DNA of 64,000 nt from Strigamia acuminata. Lineage: Eukaryota > Arthropoda > Chilopoda > Geophilomorpha > Linotaeniidae. A model generated the notes under the pieces. The model was not told where the DNA came from, did no database searches, and worked only from the letters and a program-made list of their open reading frames with translations. Within the stretch, counting starts at the first letter, position 1; every line of letters starts with the position of its first letter. Shown here in pieces: positions 1-9,900 of this stretch. Made by a program: the position numbers and the translations under genes. The stretch is taken from contig OX442314.1 in assembly GCA_949358305.1 (NCBI GenBank), positions 49,298,581-49,362,580 of the forward strand. Direction: 5' to 3'.

Positions 1-271
1 CTTCCACAAAAGAAAAAAAACCTTGAGTTTCAATCCTGTCAATATTATTCATGAGTTCGACCATTCGATTTATTTCAAAGTAAGTTGCCGTTTCGGCAAA
101 CGCCCACATGATTTCGCAAAATGCGTCCAGGTTTTCCCAATTATCCTCAAAATTGCTGAGGAAATGGTTTATTTGGGTCAATCCATCTGCTTGCATTAAA
201 GCCTGACGGGAAGTGAGACGGAAAGCCCTGTCCGCCGAGTACCATTTCCAAAGAGCCTGCTGGAGAGCCAT
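1..271 (-). CDS. Partial hypothetical protein, runs off the left edge
   Basis: An ATG at 271 opens a reverse-strand frame of 90 codons that reaches base 1 without a stop. The peptide starts MALQQALWKWYSADRAFRLT and is rich in Trp, Phe and Asn. I do not recognise the family. About 30 bp upstream on the genome lies an ACATGGCGG motif like those near the MRPL3 and DCP2 starts. It could be a first coding exon or a decayed mobile-element ORF; no splice donor is obvious in the part seen. Confidence 0.3.
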   Translation of the reverse strand, partial: MALQQALWKWYSADRAFRLTSRQALMQADGLTQINHFLSNFEDNWENLDAFCEIMWAFAETATYFEINRMVELMNNIDRIETQGFFSFVE

Positions 272-1204
272 GACGGGGTCCCTTTGCCCAATTGCCAACA
301 TGGCGGTCCCATCCTACAATCCCATCTGGGAGGGATTGTTACGGCACTACTCACACTGCATTGTTGTGAGCAAGAAAAAAGACAGGTGAGAGGAAAAAAT
401 AGGTGTTTTACTTACATAAGCTTAGAAAATCTGAGAGAGAACAATAAAAAAAATCACATGTACAATTCTAACAGATTATTTTGTAAAAAAACTGAAAATG
501 AAAGTAACAGAAATCATATTGTTGAGGGGCAAAGAATTGCCGTACATAGAGATAAGAACAATGGTTGCTGTTCCCAATGTGTTTCCATAATAAATTAGCA
601 TTTGGAAAGATAATATTGATTTGGACATAAAAACAATCTTAGAATATACAGAAATACTCAGGAGTAAGCATAAAATCTTTCATTAAATTAATTAAAGCTA
701 AAGGTAAGTTAACTTGGCACAAACAGGCATAGAATACTGTACATAATAGGCTTATTTGGAGTGGCCAATAAGAAAGCAGTACTCCATTAACAGCTGTTGT
801 GTAGCACATGTAAATTGTGAAAACCGTGTGGTTTTACTCTGTTGAACCAATAGGAGTGCATGTTGTAAATAAGTAAAAAGACCCTCCAGTGAAATAAAAC
901 AGTAGTACAACTTCAGACTGTGTGTGTATGTGTTCTTTCAACTTTAGCTGCCATATTGAAATTTCACAAAACTTCAAATTGAACAATTGCTACTATGACT
1001 TTAGACCTCATCATTTAAACTGAGAACTGGTGTCTGCATTTGACATAAATAATTTAGCCAAAGGTACATACTATGATGTTTTGTTCCAAAATATTATAGT
1101 ACATCCTATAGGGTATTACTATAAGAATACCCTACAATATATTTTCATATGGGTTGGTTGATGTTACAGGCGAAATTTTTATTAAAATTTTTCCCGACCT
1201 GGGA
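272..1204. other. No supported gene; AT-rich spacer
   Basis: This stretch holds only short chance frames, including a low-complexity one at 284-598. I see no domain, RNA gene or repeat here. Confidence 0.5.
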
Positions 1205-1683
1205 TCAAATAAATGAAGCGTCCCATTTTGTGGTACCACCTCTTGGGACCCATTGGCATTCTAAAAAAAAGAAGAAAATCAACATTAGCACTACGACTGC
1301 TTTTAAACTAAAATGTTTAGCCATAATATTTTCATCACAAGATAATAAAAATATGATTACCTTATTAATTACTCTCTGTGTAATTGTGTTTATTAATCTC
1401 CCATTGCTGACTCCAAACAATTCTGATAAAATGTGCAAAGAAACTAATTAGTGTCCAAATCGATACAAAACAATTGTTAATTGTTTTGAAACTGGTGTTT
1501 GTGGTCTTCCAAGAAGATTGTGAAATACAGAATGGTTTTCAATCACAAACAAAATGTCTCGGAAAGTATTTGCTTTAACTCTCAAAAGAATTATGAATAA
1601 CGGATGATTCAAGTTATGATATTCTGCCAACACGTGGTCAAACCATGCAAGGTTTTTAGAGATTGGATTTCTATACATAACAT
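1205..1683 (-). pseudogene. PIF/Harbinger-type transposase fragment, 3' part, split by the Gypsy insertion
   Basis: Reading on the reverse strand from the Gypsy junction gives residues ending ENHSVFHN..RPQTPVSKQLTIVLYRFGH, then a TAA at 1448-1450, then in the same frame SELFGVSNGRLINTITQRVI. This order (fixed-spacing PVxxQLxxxLYRFGH followed by FGVSxGxxxxxTxRVI) is that of HARBI1/PIF transposases just upstream of the first catalytic Asp. A GTAATC donor at 1359-1360 and a T-rich AG acceptor at 1261-1262 (reverse strand) could mark an old intron. The in-frame stop and the absence of a DDE core show it is dead. Its 5' part lies at 14699-14784. Confidence 0.6.
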
Positions 1684-2723
1684 TGTCACGTCGTAGTCGA
1701 CTTTTTAACAATGGTTTCGGAAATTTAAGAATTTCCAGGGATTGTAATAACCAGAAAATTTAGGTTCGCAGGCGCTGCAACTCTTAAAACTTTGCCGGGG
1801 GTGGTAGCTAGGTTAAGACAGCGTCTATTCGTGAAATCTGTATTTTATGGGTGCAGGATTCAATTCGGGCGCCGTACAAAATGGCGAACGTTGATACTCG
1901 AATTTTAAGACCAAATATCGTTCTTCACTAGGGAAAATGTCGTCATATGCTAGGCGTACTTACGAAGAGTATGTTTCTTCTCCTGAACACGCGCAAACGT
2001 TGGGTGAACGCGCAAACAGGTACCAAACCGCAGACAACGTCGTCGAACCGTCGATAATGAAATGAATACGCAATTGAGACGAGTATGAGTTCAAAATGTC
2101 TAGGCTGAGGAGGAAGTCACAGTCGTGGCATAAAATGTATTGACGAATTGAGACCGTCGAATACGCCTTTTTTCCAGTAATTCGTACGCAAATAATGGGC
2201 AAATAATAAATGTTGTGGTTAGTTAGACTAACATGAGAATTCGGGCTGCAATGTGACCGTATGCGTTGAGACGCAACATAATCGCACTTGGAAATCTTCC
2301 AGTTTGAGACAGAAGATGTTGACTAGTCGAAGGCGAAAATTATTCTCTCTGTCCAAACGTCTTGACAGAACAAGTCTCTTCTGATCACATGTCAAAGGCC
2401 AAGTCAATTCCCAATGGGGACCGGGCAGAAAACAGGCGATCAGGGGTGAAATATGCAAATTTAGAGCGCGATTATATTAACTTATTGCAGAATTCTCATG
2501 AATTGTCTGGATGGGGTGATTAAAACCAGGCCAAATTAAAGATAAATATCAAAAATAAGGAAAATAATACAAAATAAAATAATAAATTTAGATTTGGGAA
2601 AAATAAAATAATTTAAAGGAATTAGAACAATTTCTCAATAAAATTAGGGGAAAATTAAGGGAAAGGCGCAAAATGCGCTTAAAATTTTGAAAATTATTAC
2701 TGTCTAAAGTCAGGACCGTGACA
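1684..2723 (-). repeat. 3' LTR of the Gypsy element
   Basis: Direct repeat of 13659-14698 with TGTCACG...CGTGACA ends. It contains a chance 80-codon frame (1960-2202) that also occurs in the other LTR and is not regarded as a gene. Confidence 0.95.
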
Positions 2724-2736
2724 TTCCCCCCCACCT
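2724..2736 (-). other. Polypurine tract of the Gypsy element
   Basis: On the reverse strand AGGTGGGGGGGAA lies directly against the TG of the 3' LTR, the position expected for plus-strand DNA priming. Confidence 0.8.
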
Positions 2737-3394
2737 AGATGTTTATTATATGGTTTTTATATAATCAACATCTAAATGGAATTAACATACATGATTGATA
2801 AAAATTTGAACATATAAATAAATAAAAATAATGAATCAATAACATTAATCTCATAATAAACACATAACATAGGTAGGGATTTATTTGGACAGACGCAACA
2901 GGCGCACAACTCGGCGCAATTACAGACAAGAACAAACAAACACAAACAAATGGGTCTAGGAGAGGAATATTGTAAAAAATCGTTTGATTAAAAATTAACA
3001 GAATCAATAGACATTTAGGCGCTAACTACGACTAAATTCTAAACAAAATAATAAAATTTGTTAAATTATTTGATAACACTTGAAATTAACAATGGTATTC
3101 TTTGTTACGACTAGGAAATAAAATAATTTAAGATTAATTAACAATGCCTATGAGTGGCAAAATTTCTATAAAAATGTAAATCACTAGCAAATAAAGATAT
3201 TGATTAGGCGCTGATTTGGCGTCAATTATCACAATATAAGGATAGCAAAATTTCAATGATCACAAATGGTTAATAAAAATAATTAGTAAAAATGATTAGT
3301 AAAATATAAATATCAAAAAATAAAAAGTTCGCAAACGAATATTATCTTCTTTCGTAGGCGTTTGAGTTTTCACGGAACTTTACGTAAAAAATCT
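2737..3394. other. Gypsy 3' untranslated region
   Basis: AT-rich sequence between ORF4 and the 3' LTR. No supported frame or hairpin seen. Confidence 0.6.
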
Positions 3395-3592
3395 TCATCG
3401 AGGCGCATAACAATCACATTTTAAACAATTATAACACTTATCGTTTGTATCACAATTATCACAATAAAGTCCGCACACACAACAGTTCGTATATGGGTTT
3501 CCAGGAGGCGCAAAGTCACTTGTAGGTTTGAAAGTCAATTTCAGGAGTTTTATTTTCTTAAAATGCAGATGCGCCCTGACCGTCCATCGCAT
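3395..3592 (-). CDS. Gypsy ORF4, small Cys-rich protein of unknown function
   Basis: A 65-codon frame with its own ATG overlaps the last 35 bases of ORF3 in another frame. Its C-terminal half is dense in cysteine, with spacing like NCCVCGLYCDNCDTNDKCYN and then KCDCYAP, suggesting metal binding or disulphides. The overlap could allow stop-restart or frameshift expression, or ORF4 could be an exon of a spliced product. No family recognised. It may be a chance frame, but the cysteine density in an otherwise lysine/asparagine-biased region is notable. Confidence 0.35.
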   Translation of the reverse strand: MRWTVRAHLHFKKIKLLKLTFKPTSDFAPPGNPYTNCCVCGLYCDNCDTNDKCYNCLKCDCYAPR

Positions 3593-6422
3593 AATAGACC
3601 AGTCTAAGCGCTGTTTTCACGAGGATCACTCTCACCTGTTGTTTAGAAGTCGCGTAGCACTTCCGGCTAATTCGGTTCACTCGGTAAAGGAAATGTCCAA
3701 CATAATATTGTTTAATGATGGACAACAATTTTTCGCCCGCGCTGTGATCAAGCTGCAAGTCCGAAAAGATGATCGTTTCGAAAAGGCGCGTCAGAATACT
3801 CCAATCTACGACCAATTCGATTTTAGGCTCCCACGGCAATGAGTAGAAAATATCATCAATCGGGATAATCTCCTCCATGATTGCCAATGCGCAAGTTGGC
3901 TCTACGAGACGCTTCTCCTTAGGCTTCGGTTCGACCGGTTTGCGCAAACTCTCACGTGTGACAACTTCGCCTGGATCATCATCTTTTTCCTTTGGCGGTG
4001 TCAAAATCATTTTTGGCATCCTCGACATCAATGGCGATCGACGTCCACCTCTCGCACCGCCCCGTCCAACTCCAGGAAGTCTGAAAGGCTCGTCGACCTG
4101 AATTACCTCAATTTTGTTGTGTTCTTGCGCCGCCAGGAATGCTTTGTGGTTCTCCTCGTCGCCTGTTGACTCGCGAAGCGACTCGACATCCGACATTGAA
4201 TAATCCACATCCGACGATAACTCCGAGGCGAGCACTCCTGTGTCCGCCACGATTACGGGATCGTATCTGAATGAATATTTGGTTCGGGGATCCGCCAATT
4301 TCGGATTTTCGGCAATTGCTTCCTCAAATTGTTGCACCAATTTTTCAGGCGCCAACTCGATGAGAATCTTTTCTGAAAAGTTCTTAATTTCATCCTCCGT
4401 CATGATCAACTCTGGATCCAGTGGTGGTTTGGCGGGCGCATTTCTTTCGTCCTCCAGTCGCTGGGCCTCCCTGAGCGCGTCGGCCTCACGAAATCGTTTA
4501 ACGGCGTCGCGACGACTCTGATGCATTTGGGTGATGATCTCTTTTAAATTAAAGTGCACGGCGTGCACAATGAGGTGATGCACCGCGTGTTCGTCTCCGG
4601 TACAGTCCTTTGTCATTTTCGCTTTAATTTCCTTCGCGATGTTCCCGAGGCGTCCGAAAATCGTTCCGACGACCGTCTTGAAGTCCGAGGCGCTGACGTT
4701 GAAATCCAAATTAATTGACATCTTAAAAAGTTCGCTCCATCCTTCCGATCTCAGGTTGATTCGTCCTTGACCCCTGTTCTCCATGGGGTACAGTATCTCA
4801 AGCTCGTGGCGCCGGAATATTTCGGACATCTGGGTGAAAATACGGTCCGGGCGCATCGTACATCCATTTCGGTCGAATCCCTGGAGATAACGTGGCTTTA
4901 GAGATGCGCATCCTTCCGACGACGTTGATCCGCTCGAGACCGCTGAAATGGCCTTAGCAATTGGATTAGAAATCTTGCTTTCCAATTTCTTGATGTCGTG
5001 GATCCTTGCGCATTCCTCCGCATCTCTCGCAATCTCAGCAGCGATATTCGCGATGGATGAAGATGGTGTGAAGTTTAACAACGCCTTAATATCTCGGTCA
5101 ACCTTTGGGGAAAAATCAGCTTTAATTAGTTTTTTGTTAAAATCAGCAATTGTGTCCATCTGTGTGTTTGAAGTTGCAATTTTGGAGTACGTAATCGGCA
5201 CCGATGTCGCAGCAACTGAAGTCATCATCTTGGGCGTCACATTCGATTGGGTCACAGTAGTGGTATCGACAGATTGAGCAGCTTGGCTTGATTCGGACGT
5301 CTCAATCGAAGACGATTTGTTCTTCACGACATAAAAGTAAGGAATGATGATTGGCGCAGCAGTGGTCACCGTAGTAACGTTGGTTGACTTCGCCTCCGCC
5401 GCCGTCACACTCGATTCCGTTTTAATAATCGGGGTCGACATCGTGTTGATATTGCTAATTTTTTCTCTTTCTCTTCTATTTTCTTCATTTTTTACTACCT
5501 TTTTAGCCACTTGGTCGTGCAACGAAAGTTCTTCAGTCGATTCGATGACAGGCGACGCAATAGGCGCTCCACCAACCGCTCCGTTCTCCTCAATGATGAC
5601 TGAAGAGACGTCCAATGCTGGTTCGGATCGTCCCGTCACGAAGTGAGTGTCCCGGTTCGCCTCCGCTCCGATCCTTTTCGTCACTTTCTGCGTGTATTCC
5701 TTCAAACGGTGCGTGCTCCGCTCCTCGTACGTATGTCGTGGACGCAGATTTGAATGCTGAAATGGCAAGTCGGCCGCAACTCTCTCCGGCTCCGAATACG
5801 CTTTTTTCGCATCCGCGATTACATTGGGCGCCGTCAAACACAGTTCTATACCCGATTCCACATCGTAGGTCTTTCCTTCAGGCGTCACAAACTGGTCCGG
5901 AAGCTCGGCAGGTTGCTCGCCGGCAATTATGTAGGCTCCCTCTGGATATTTCCAAGTCAACGGCCGGATTCCTTTCTCCTTCGCCAATTGCTTTATGCGT
6001 GCCAAATATGACGCGTGCGCATGACGAAAACGAGCGATGGCGTTTGCACTGCCAAATGGAATCCTCGGCGGCGGAAAATCCACTCCAGCCAACGAAGTTT
6101 TATCTATCGACTCGTAGCCCAATACATAAGCGAACATAAGGCGCATCCATTTCCGAAATTTGCAACGACGCAAGTCACCGCCGCCCCGACACGCTCGGCA
6201 TTCTCGTGGCGCCCGCAGTTGGTATATTTCAAATCCCGTTCCGCTACAAACTGGGCACAGTTCATAGTTTGGAAAACTTTGGTCGTTTGGGTGGTCCGGA
6301 TGAAAGCGTGGCACCAGTCCTTCGCCCGACGCTTCAATTGGTGGCATCGGCAGGTATTTTGGATAACCTTTTTGGGTTGGTTTTGGAATCGTAATCGTTA
6401 CTTTTGGATCGTAGGACGCCAT
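3558..6422 (-). CDS. Gypsy ORF3, 954-aa non-envelope accessory protein
   Basis: Long open frame between pol and the 3' LTR, the position of env in errantiviruses. I see no signal peptide, membrane anchor or furin-like site, so it does not look like an envelope. Near the N-terminus C56xxC59xGxG and C75xxC78xGGG, with a further C87, resemble a DnaJ-type CxxCxGxG zinc centre. The middle (about 230-420) is low-complexity Ser/Thr/Val with Lys/Glu stretches. The C-terminal 500 residues look globular and mixed, with charged helices (for example EREADALREAQRLEDERNAP-like). A T-rich splice acceptor (AG at 6445-6446, reverse strand) sits 22 nt upstream of the ATG, so a spliced subgenomic mRNA is plausible. 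The role is unknown; nucleic-acid binding or a chaperone-like part in particles are guesses. Confidence 0.75.
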   Translation of the reverse strand: MASYDPKVTITIPKPTQKGYPKYLPMPPIEASGEGLVPRFHPDHPNDQSFPNYELCPVCSGTGFEIYQLRAPRECRACRGGGDLRRCKFRKWMRLMFAYVLGYESIDKTSLAGVDFPPPRIPFGSANAIARFRHAHASYLARIKQLAKEKGIRPLTWKYPEGAYIIAGEQPAELPDQFVTPEGKTYDVESGIELCLTAPNVIADAKKAYSEPERVAADLPFQHSNLRPRHTYEERSTHRLKEYTQKVTKRIGAEANRDTHFVTGRSEPALDVSSVIIEENGAVGGAPIASPVIESTEELSLHDQVAKKVVKNEENRREREKISNINTMSTPIIKTESSVTAAEAKSTNVTTVTTAAPIIIPYFYVVKNKSSSIETSESSQAAQSVDTTTVTQSNVTPKMMTSVAATSVPITYSKIATSNTQMDTIADFNKKLIKADFSPKVDRDIKALLNFTPSSSIANIAAEIARDAEECARIHDIKKLESKISNPIAKAISAVSSGSTSSEGCASLKPRYLQGFDRNGCTMRPDRIFTQMSEIFRRHELEILYPMENRGQGRINLRSEGWSELFKMSINLDFNVSASDFKTVVGTIFGRLGNIAKEIKAKMTKDCTGDEHAVHHLIVHAVHFNLKEIITQMHQSRRDAVKRFREADALREAQRLEDERNAPAKPPLDPELIMTEDEIKNFSEKILIELAPEKLVQQFEEAIAENPKLADPRTKYSFRYDPVIVADTGVLASELSSDVDYSMSDVESLRESTGDEENHKAFLAAQEHNKIEVIQVDEPFRLPGVGRGGARGGRRSPLMSRMPKMILTPPKEKDDDPGEVVTRESLRKPVEPKPKEKRLVEPTCALAIMEEIIPIDDIFYSLPWEPKIELVVDWSILTRLFETIIFSDLQLDHSAGEKLLSIIKQYYVGHFLYRVNRISRKCYATSKQQVRVILVKTALRLVYYAMDGQGASAF

Positions 6423-6954
6423 AATAAATTATCGTAAAGTGAAACTAAAAGAAATGGAAATTTTCCACGAAGAAAAAGTTATTTTTAACAAAAATATTCA
6501 ATTAAAAATGAATTGTTGTGAAATAGAAAGTACTTACGGGTGATAGACGCACAATTTCTAACAATATTTATCCAATTTAAGTGATTGTTAAGTTTTTTGA
6601 GGCGCGACTATTCAGACGCAAATTAAAATGTGACTAAGTCGTGCCCTCACATGTCTTTAATACACGCGGTCTCGCTACGGGGTCGCCTCGTCACAAAATA
6701 TGACACGGACCTCTCGCGTGAACGAGATTTAATCACGCACTTCGAAGAAGCATGAGTTTGGACTTAGTAAATTTTTGTATCATCATTTTAAATTGATGAA
6801 TTTCAAATTCCTAAACTAATCTTTACTTACTATTTTCAGCGTCTATCTTCCGTAAATATTTGGTTTAAAGCAGGGAAAATTATAAACACAGGAAGGAAAG
6901 AAGGTTGGGTAAAGTAAAGAAAGAAATAAAATTATAAAATGAAAAGAAATTAAG
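6423..6954. other. Spacer between Gypsy pol and ORF3
   Basis: About 530 bp without a frame. It contains the candidate splice acceptor for ORF3 near 6445 and otherwise nothing I can name. Confidence 0.5.
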
Positions 6955-9900
6955 TTATTTTATCGAAAATGAAGCGATGATGGTTTCAATTTCTGATGTA
7001 AACGCAGCAACATGTTTTTCGATCATTGTTGCGTCCGTTTGGTCTAAATCATCATCATTATTGAACCAATGGCGCAATTCCACGACGTTATACGGCAGCA
7101 TTCGACGACCATCCTTGTCCATAAGAATGACAGTATTGGGTCCAGTTAATTTATGGATTACGTAAACGCCTTCCGTCCTCTGTCGAAGTCCTGCAGCAAA
7201 CTGTCGGTCCGCTGATGACAATTGTCGATTTTTAATAGACACAAAATCGCCTGGTTTGAAATCGTGTGGTCTTCTTTTTCGATCGAACCAACGTTTATGT
7301 CTAATTTGAGCTTTTTGTAAATTTGCAGTGGCATTATTTCGCAATTTTCTCATCAATTCATGCGTCTCTCGCGCTCGTGCCGGCGGCAGTGGCTGTCCAT
7401 CGTCGGTGTCCGAATCGAAATCACCTGGATAACGCGCCTCTTGTCCCGTCACCATTTGATAAGGAGAATATTGAAGCGAAGCTTGATAGGCTGAGTTGAT
7501 TGCTAGCACAAAATATCCAATGTGAACGTCCCAGCGCACATGCTCTTCAATATATGCCAAAATGCAGTTTTTTAATGCTTGGTTTAATCTTTCGGCTAAG
7601 TTCCCCTGTGGATGATAAACAGCCGTGTAGCGATTGATGGCGCCAAAACTCTGACATGCAGCCTGGAATTCCATTGAACGGAAAGCTGGCGCATTGTCAC
7701 TTATAATAACTTTTGGAAATGCCCATCGCTGAATAAATCCTTGCAATTGTTTGATTGTTGTTTTCCAGTCAGATGTCTCGGTCAATCTTACATCCAACCA
7801 CCGACTGGCGGCATCCACAATTACTAATGCGTAACAATGTCCTCCAATCGATCGGGGTTTTTTACCATAATAATCGATGTAAATTGTGTGAAACAAATGT
7901 CGTGGTTTGGCCATAATCATTGGTCCATATGGAAGGCGATTTAACGGCTTAGCTCGTTGACATGGTTCACATTTTTGAATCCAAAGCAAAACGTCCTCCT
8001 TCATTTTTGGCCAATAAACTCGGGCTCGGAGTCGATGAAGTGTTTTTTCAACTCCTAAATGTCCGCAGCTCGGCGGGTAATGCAGAGCTTTGAAATATTG
8101 TTCGCGTAACATTAGGGGCAAATAGATTTGTCTTCTACGGCGAATTTTATTTATGTCGATTGGTGGATAACGACATAACATTCCCTTGTACATAGCAAAA
8201 TCTACGGCACGATACCTGATACGCGCTGCTTGCACTTGGTCGTTGGGCAATTGTCCTTGATCAAGATATTCGATTAATTCGGCGCTCCACGTGTCTTCGT
8301 GTTGTCGACGAATTATTTCGTTAATAGTTGGTATTAGACGAAAAGGTTGGTGGTCTTGCGGCGCCTCATGGAGTCGCTCGGCCTCGTCTTCTTCTTCGTC
8401 TTGTTGTTCATCAGCAATTGGTCGTCTTGATGCATTTCTTTGAAATTGTGATCGATCTTGACGCGCTTGCTGTGGCATAAATCCTGCACGCCCCATCCAT
8501 GCCGGTTGATAAGTTGTAGAATCGTCCGACGAATCCGAATCTGGCCCTCCATATCCGTCAAAATTTGGTCGCACAGCTCCGGATGGTCCTGCAGGTGGGC
8601 TCAACACATCAGGAGTTGGAAATGATGCAGTCGGCACATTTGGTGATGGCAGAGGCGACATTAGAGGTGGTAATGGTGCAACAGCCCCAGGAGGCGCCGA
8701 AACTTGTGTTTGTTGACGCGCTCTGGCTCGAGTTAATACCTGATAATTTGGTGGCGGTCTCTTTTTATTTTTAGAACCTTTTGGCCTGCCCAATTTTGGT
8801 TTAATTTGCTGCTGTCGTCTTTGCGCTCTTGTCATCACAGCTGCGTTATTTCGTTGTTGTGCCGCAGCCAATCCAACTCCAATAATGTTGATTATTGGTA
8901 ATTTTGGCCAATCATTTGGGTCGTCAAAATAAGCGATGTAGCATGTTTCGTCAACGAGAGGCGAGTCGTCTGCATCCAATGGCTCCGATGGCTCCACAGG
9001 CGCACGGCTCAAGGCGTCCGCAACACGATTCTGTGCTCCTGAACAGTAAAGAAATGTAAATTTGTACTCACTGAGGGACAAAACCCATCGTGCCAGGCGT
9101 CCTTTTGGTTCTCGCTGCTGGAAAAGCCACTTTAACGACAAATGATCGCTTTCTAAATAAAAATTCATCATCTCAAGATATACACGAAATCTTTTGACCG
9201 CCCAAACCGCCGCTAAGCACTCAATTTCAGTAACGCTGTAATTCTTTTCAGCAGAATTCAATGCACGTGATGCAAAGGCGATTGGTGTTCGTTCACCTTG
9301 ATCATTTAATTGCATGAGTGCAGCGCCCAAACCTGAATAGCTGGCGTCTGTTTGTAGTATGTATGGCTTGGTCCAATCTGGGAATCTTCTGTGTAGAGTT
9401 GGTTCAGCCAATCCTCTCTTGAGTGAATTAAATGCTTCTTGGTGTTGAATCGTCCAATTCCACTCAGAATCTTTTTTGAGTAAGGGGCGAAACACCTCGC
9501 ATGTTTTTGAATAATTTGGGAAAAATGACTGATAATAACCAATCATTCCTTTGAATCTTTGTAATTCTTTGATGTTGGTAGGCGCCGGAAAATATTGAAT
9601 TGCCGTCACCTTATTTGGGTTTGGTTTAATGTGTCCAGCCTCTACAATATGTCCTAAAACTTCGAGCGATGTTCTGCACAACTCCGTCTTGTTGGCGTTC
9701 ATCGTGAATCCCGCTTCATCCAAGGCTTGAAGAATTATTTTGAGATGTTGTACATGCTCCTCGAACGTCTTGCTGAAAATTATGACGTCATCGAGATAAA
9801 CGAACACGAACTTGTAAAGATATTTCGACAAAGTTTTGTTCATGGCTCTCTGCAGAGTTGCTGGGCCATTAATGGGTCCAAACGGCATTCTCACATATTC

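Noticed and set aside
284-598. 104-codon frame near the left edge
   Set aside because: Lys/Asn-rich, no domain; probably chance.
1960-2202. 80-codon frame present in both Gypsy LTRs
   Set aside because: Its duplication simply follows the LTRs; no domain.
3558-6422. Envelope gene, by position in the Gypsy element
   Set aside because: No signal peptide, membrane anchor or cleavage site is visible.
5615-6437. Forward-strand frames of 140-174 codons within the Gypsy ORF3 region
   Set aside because: Antisense shadows of ORF3 with no domain and no conserved wording.
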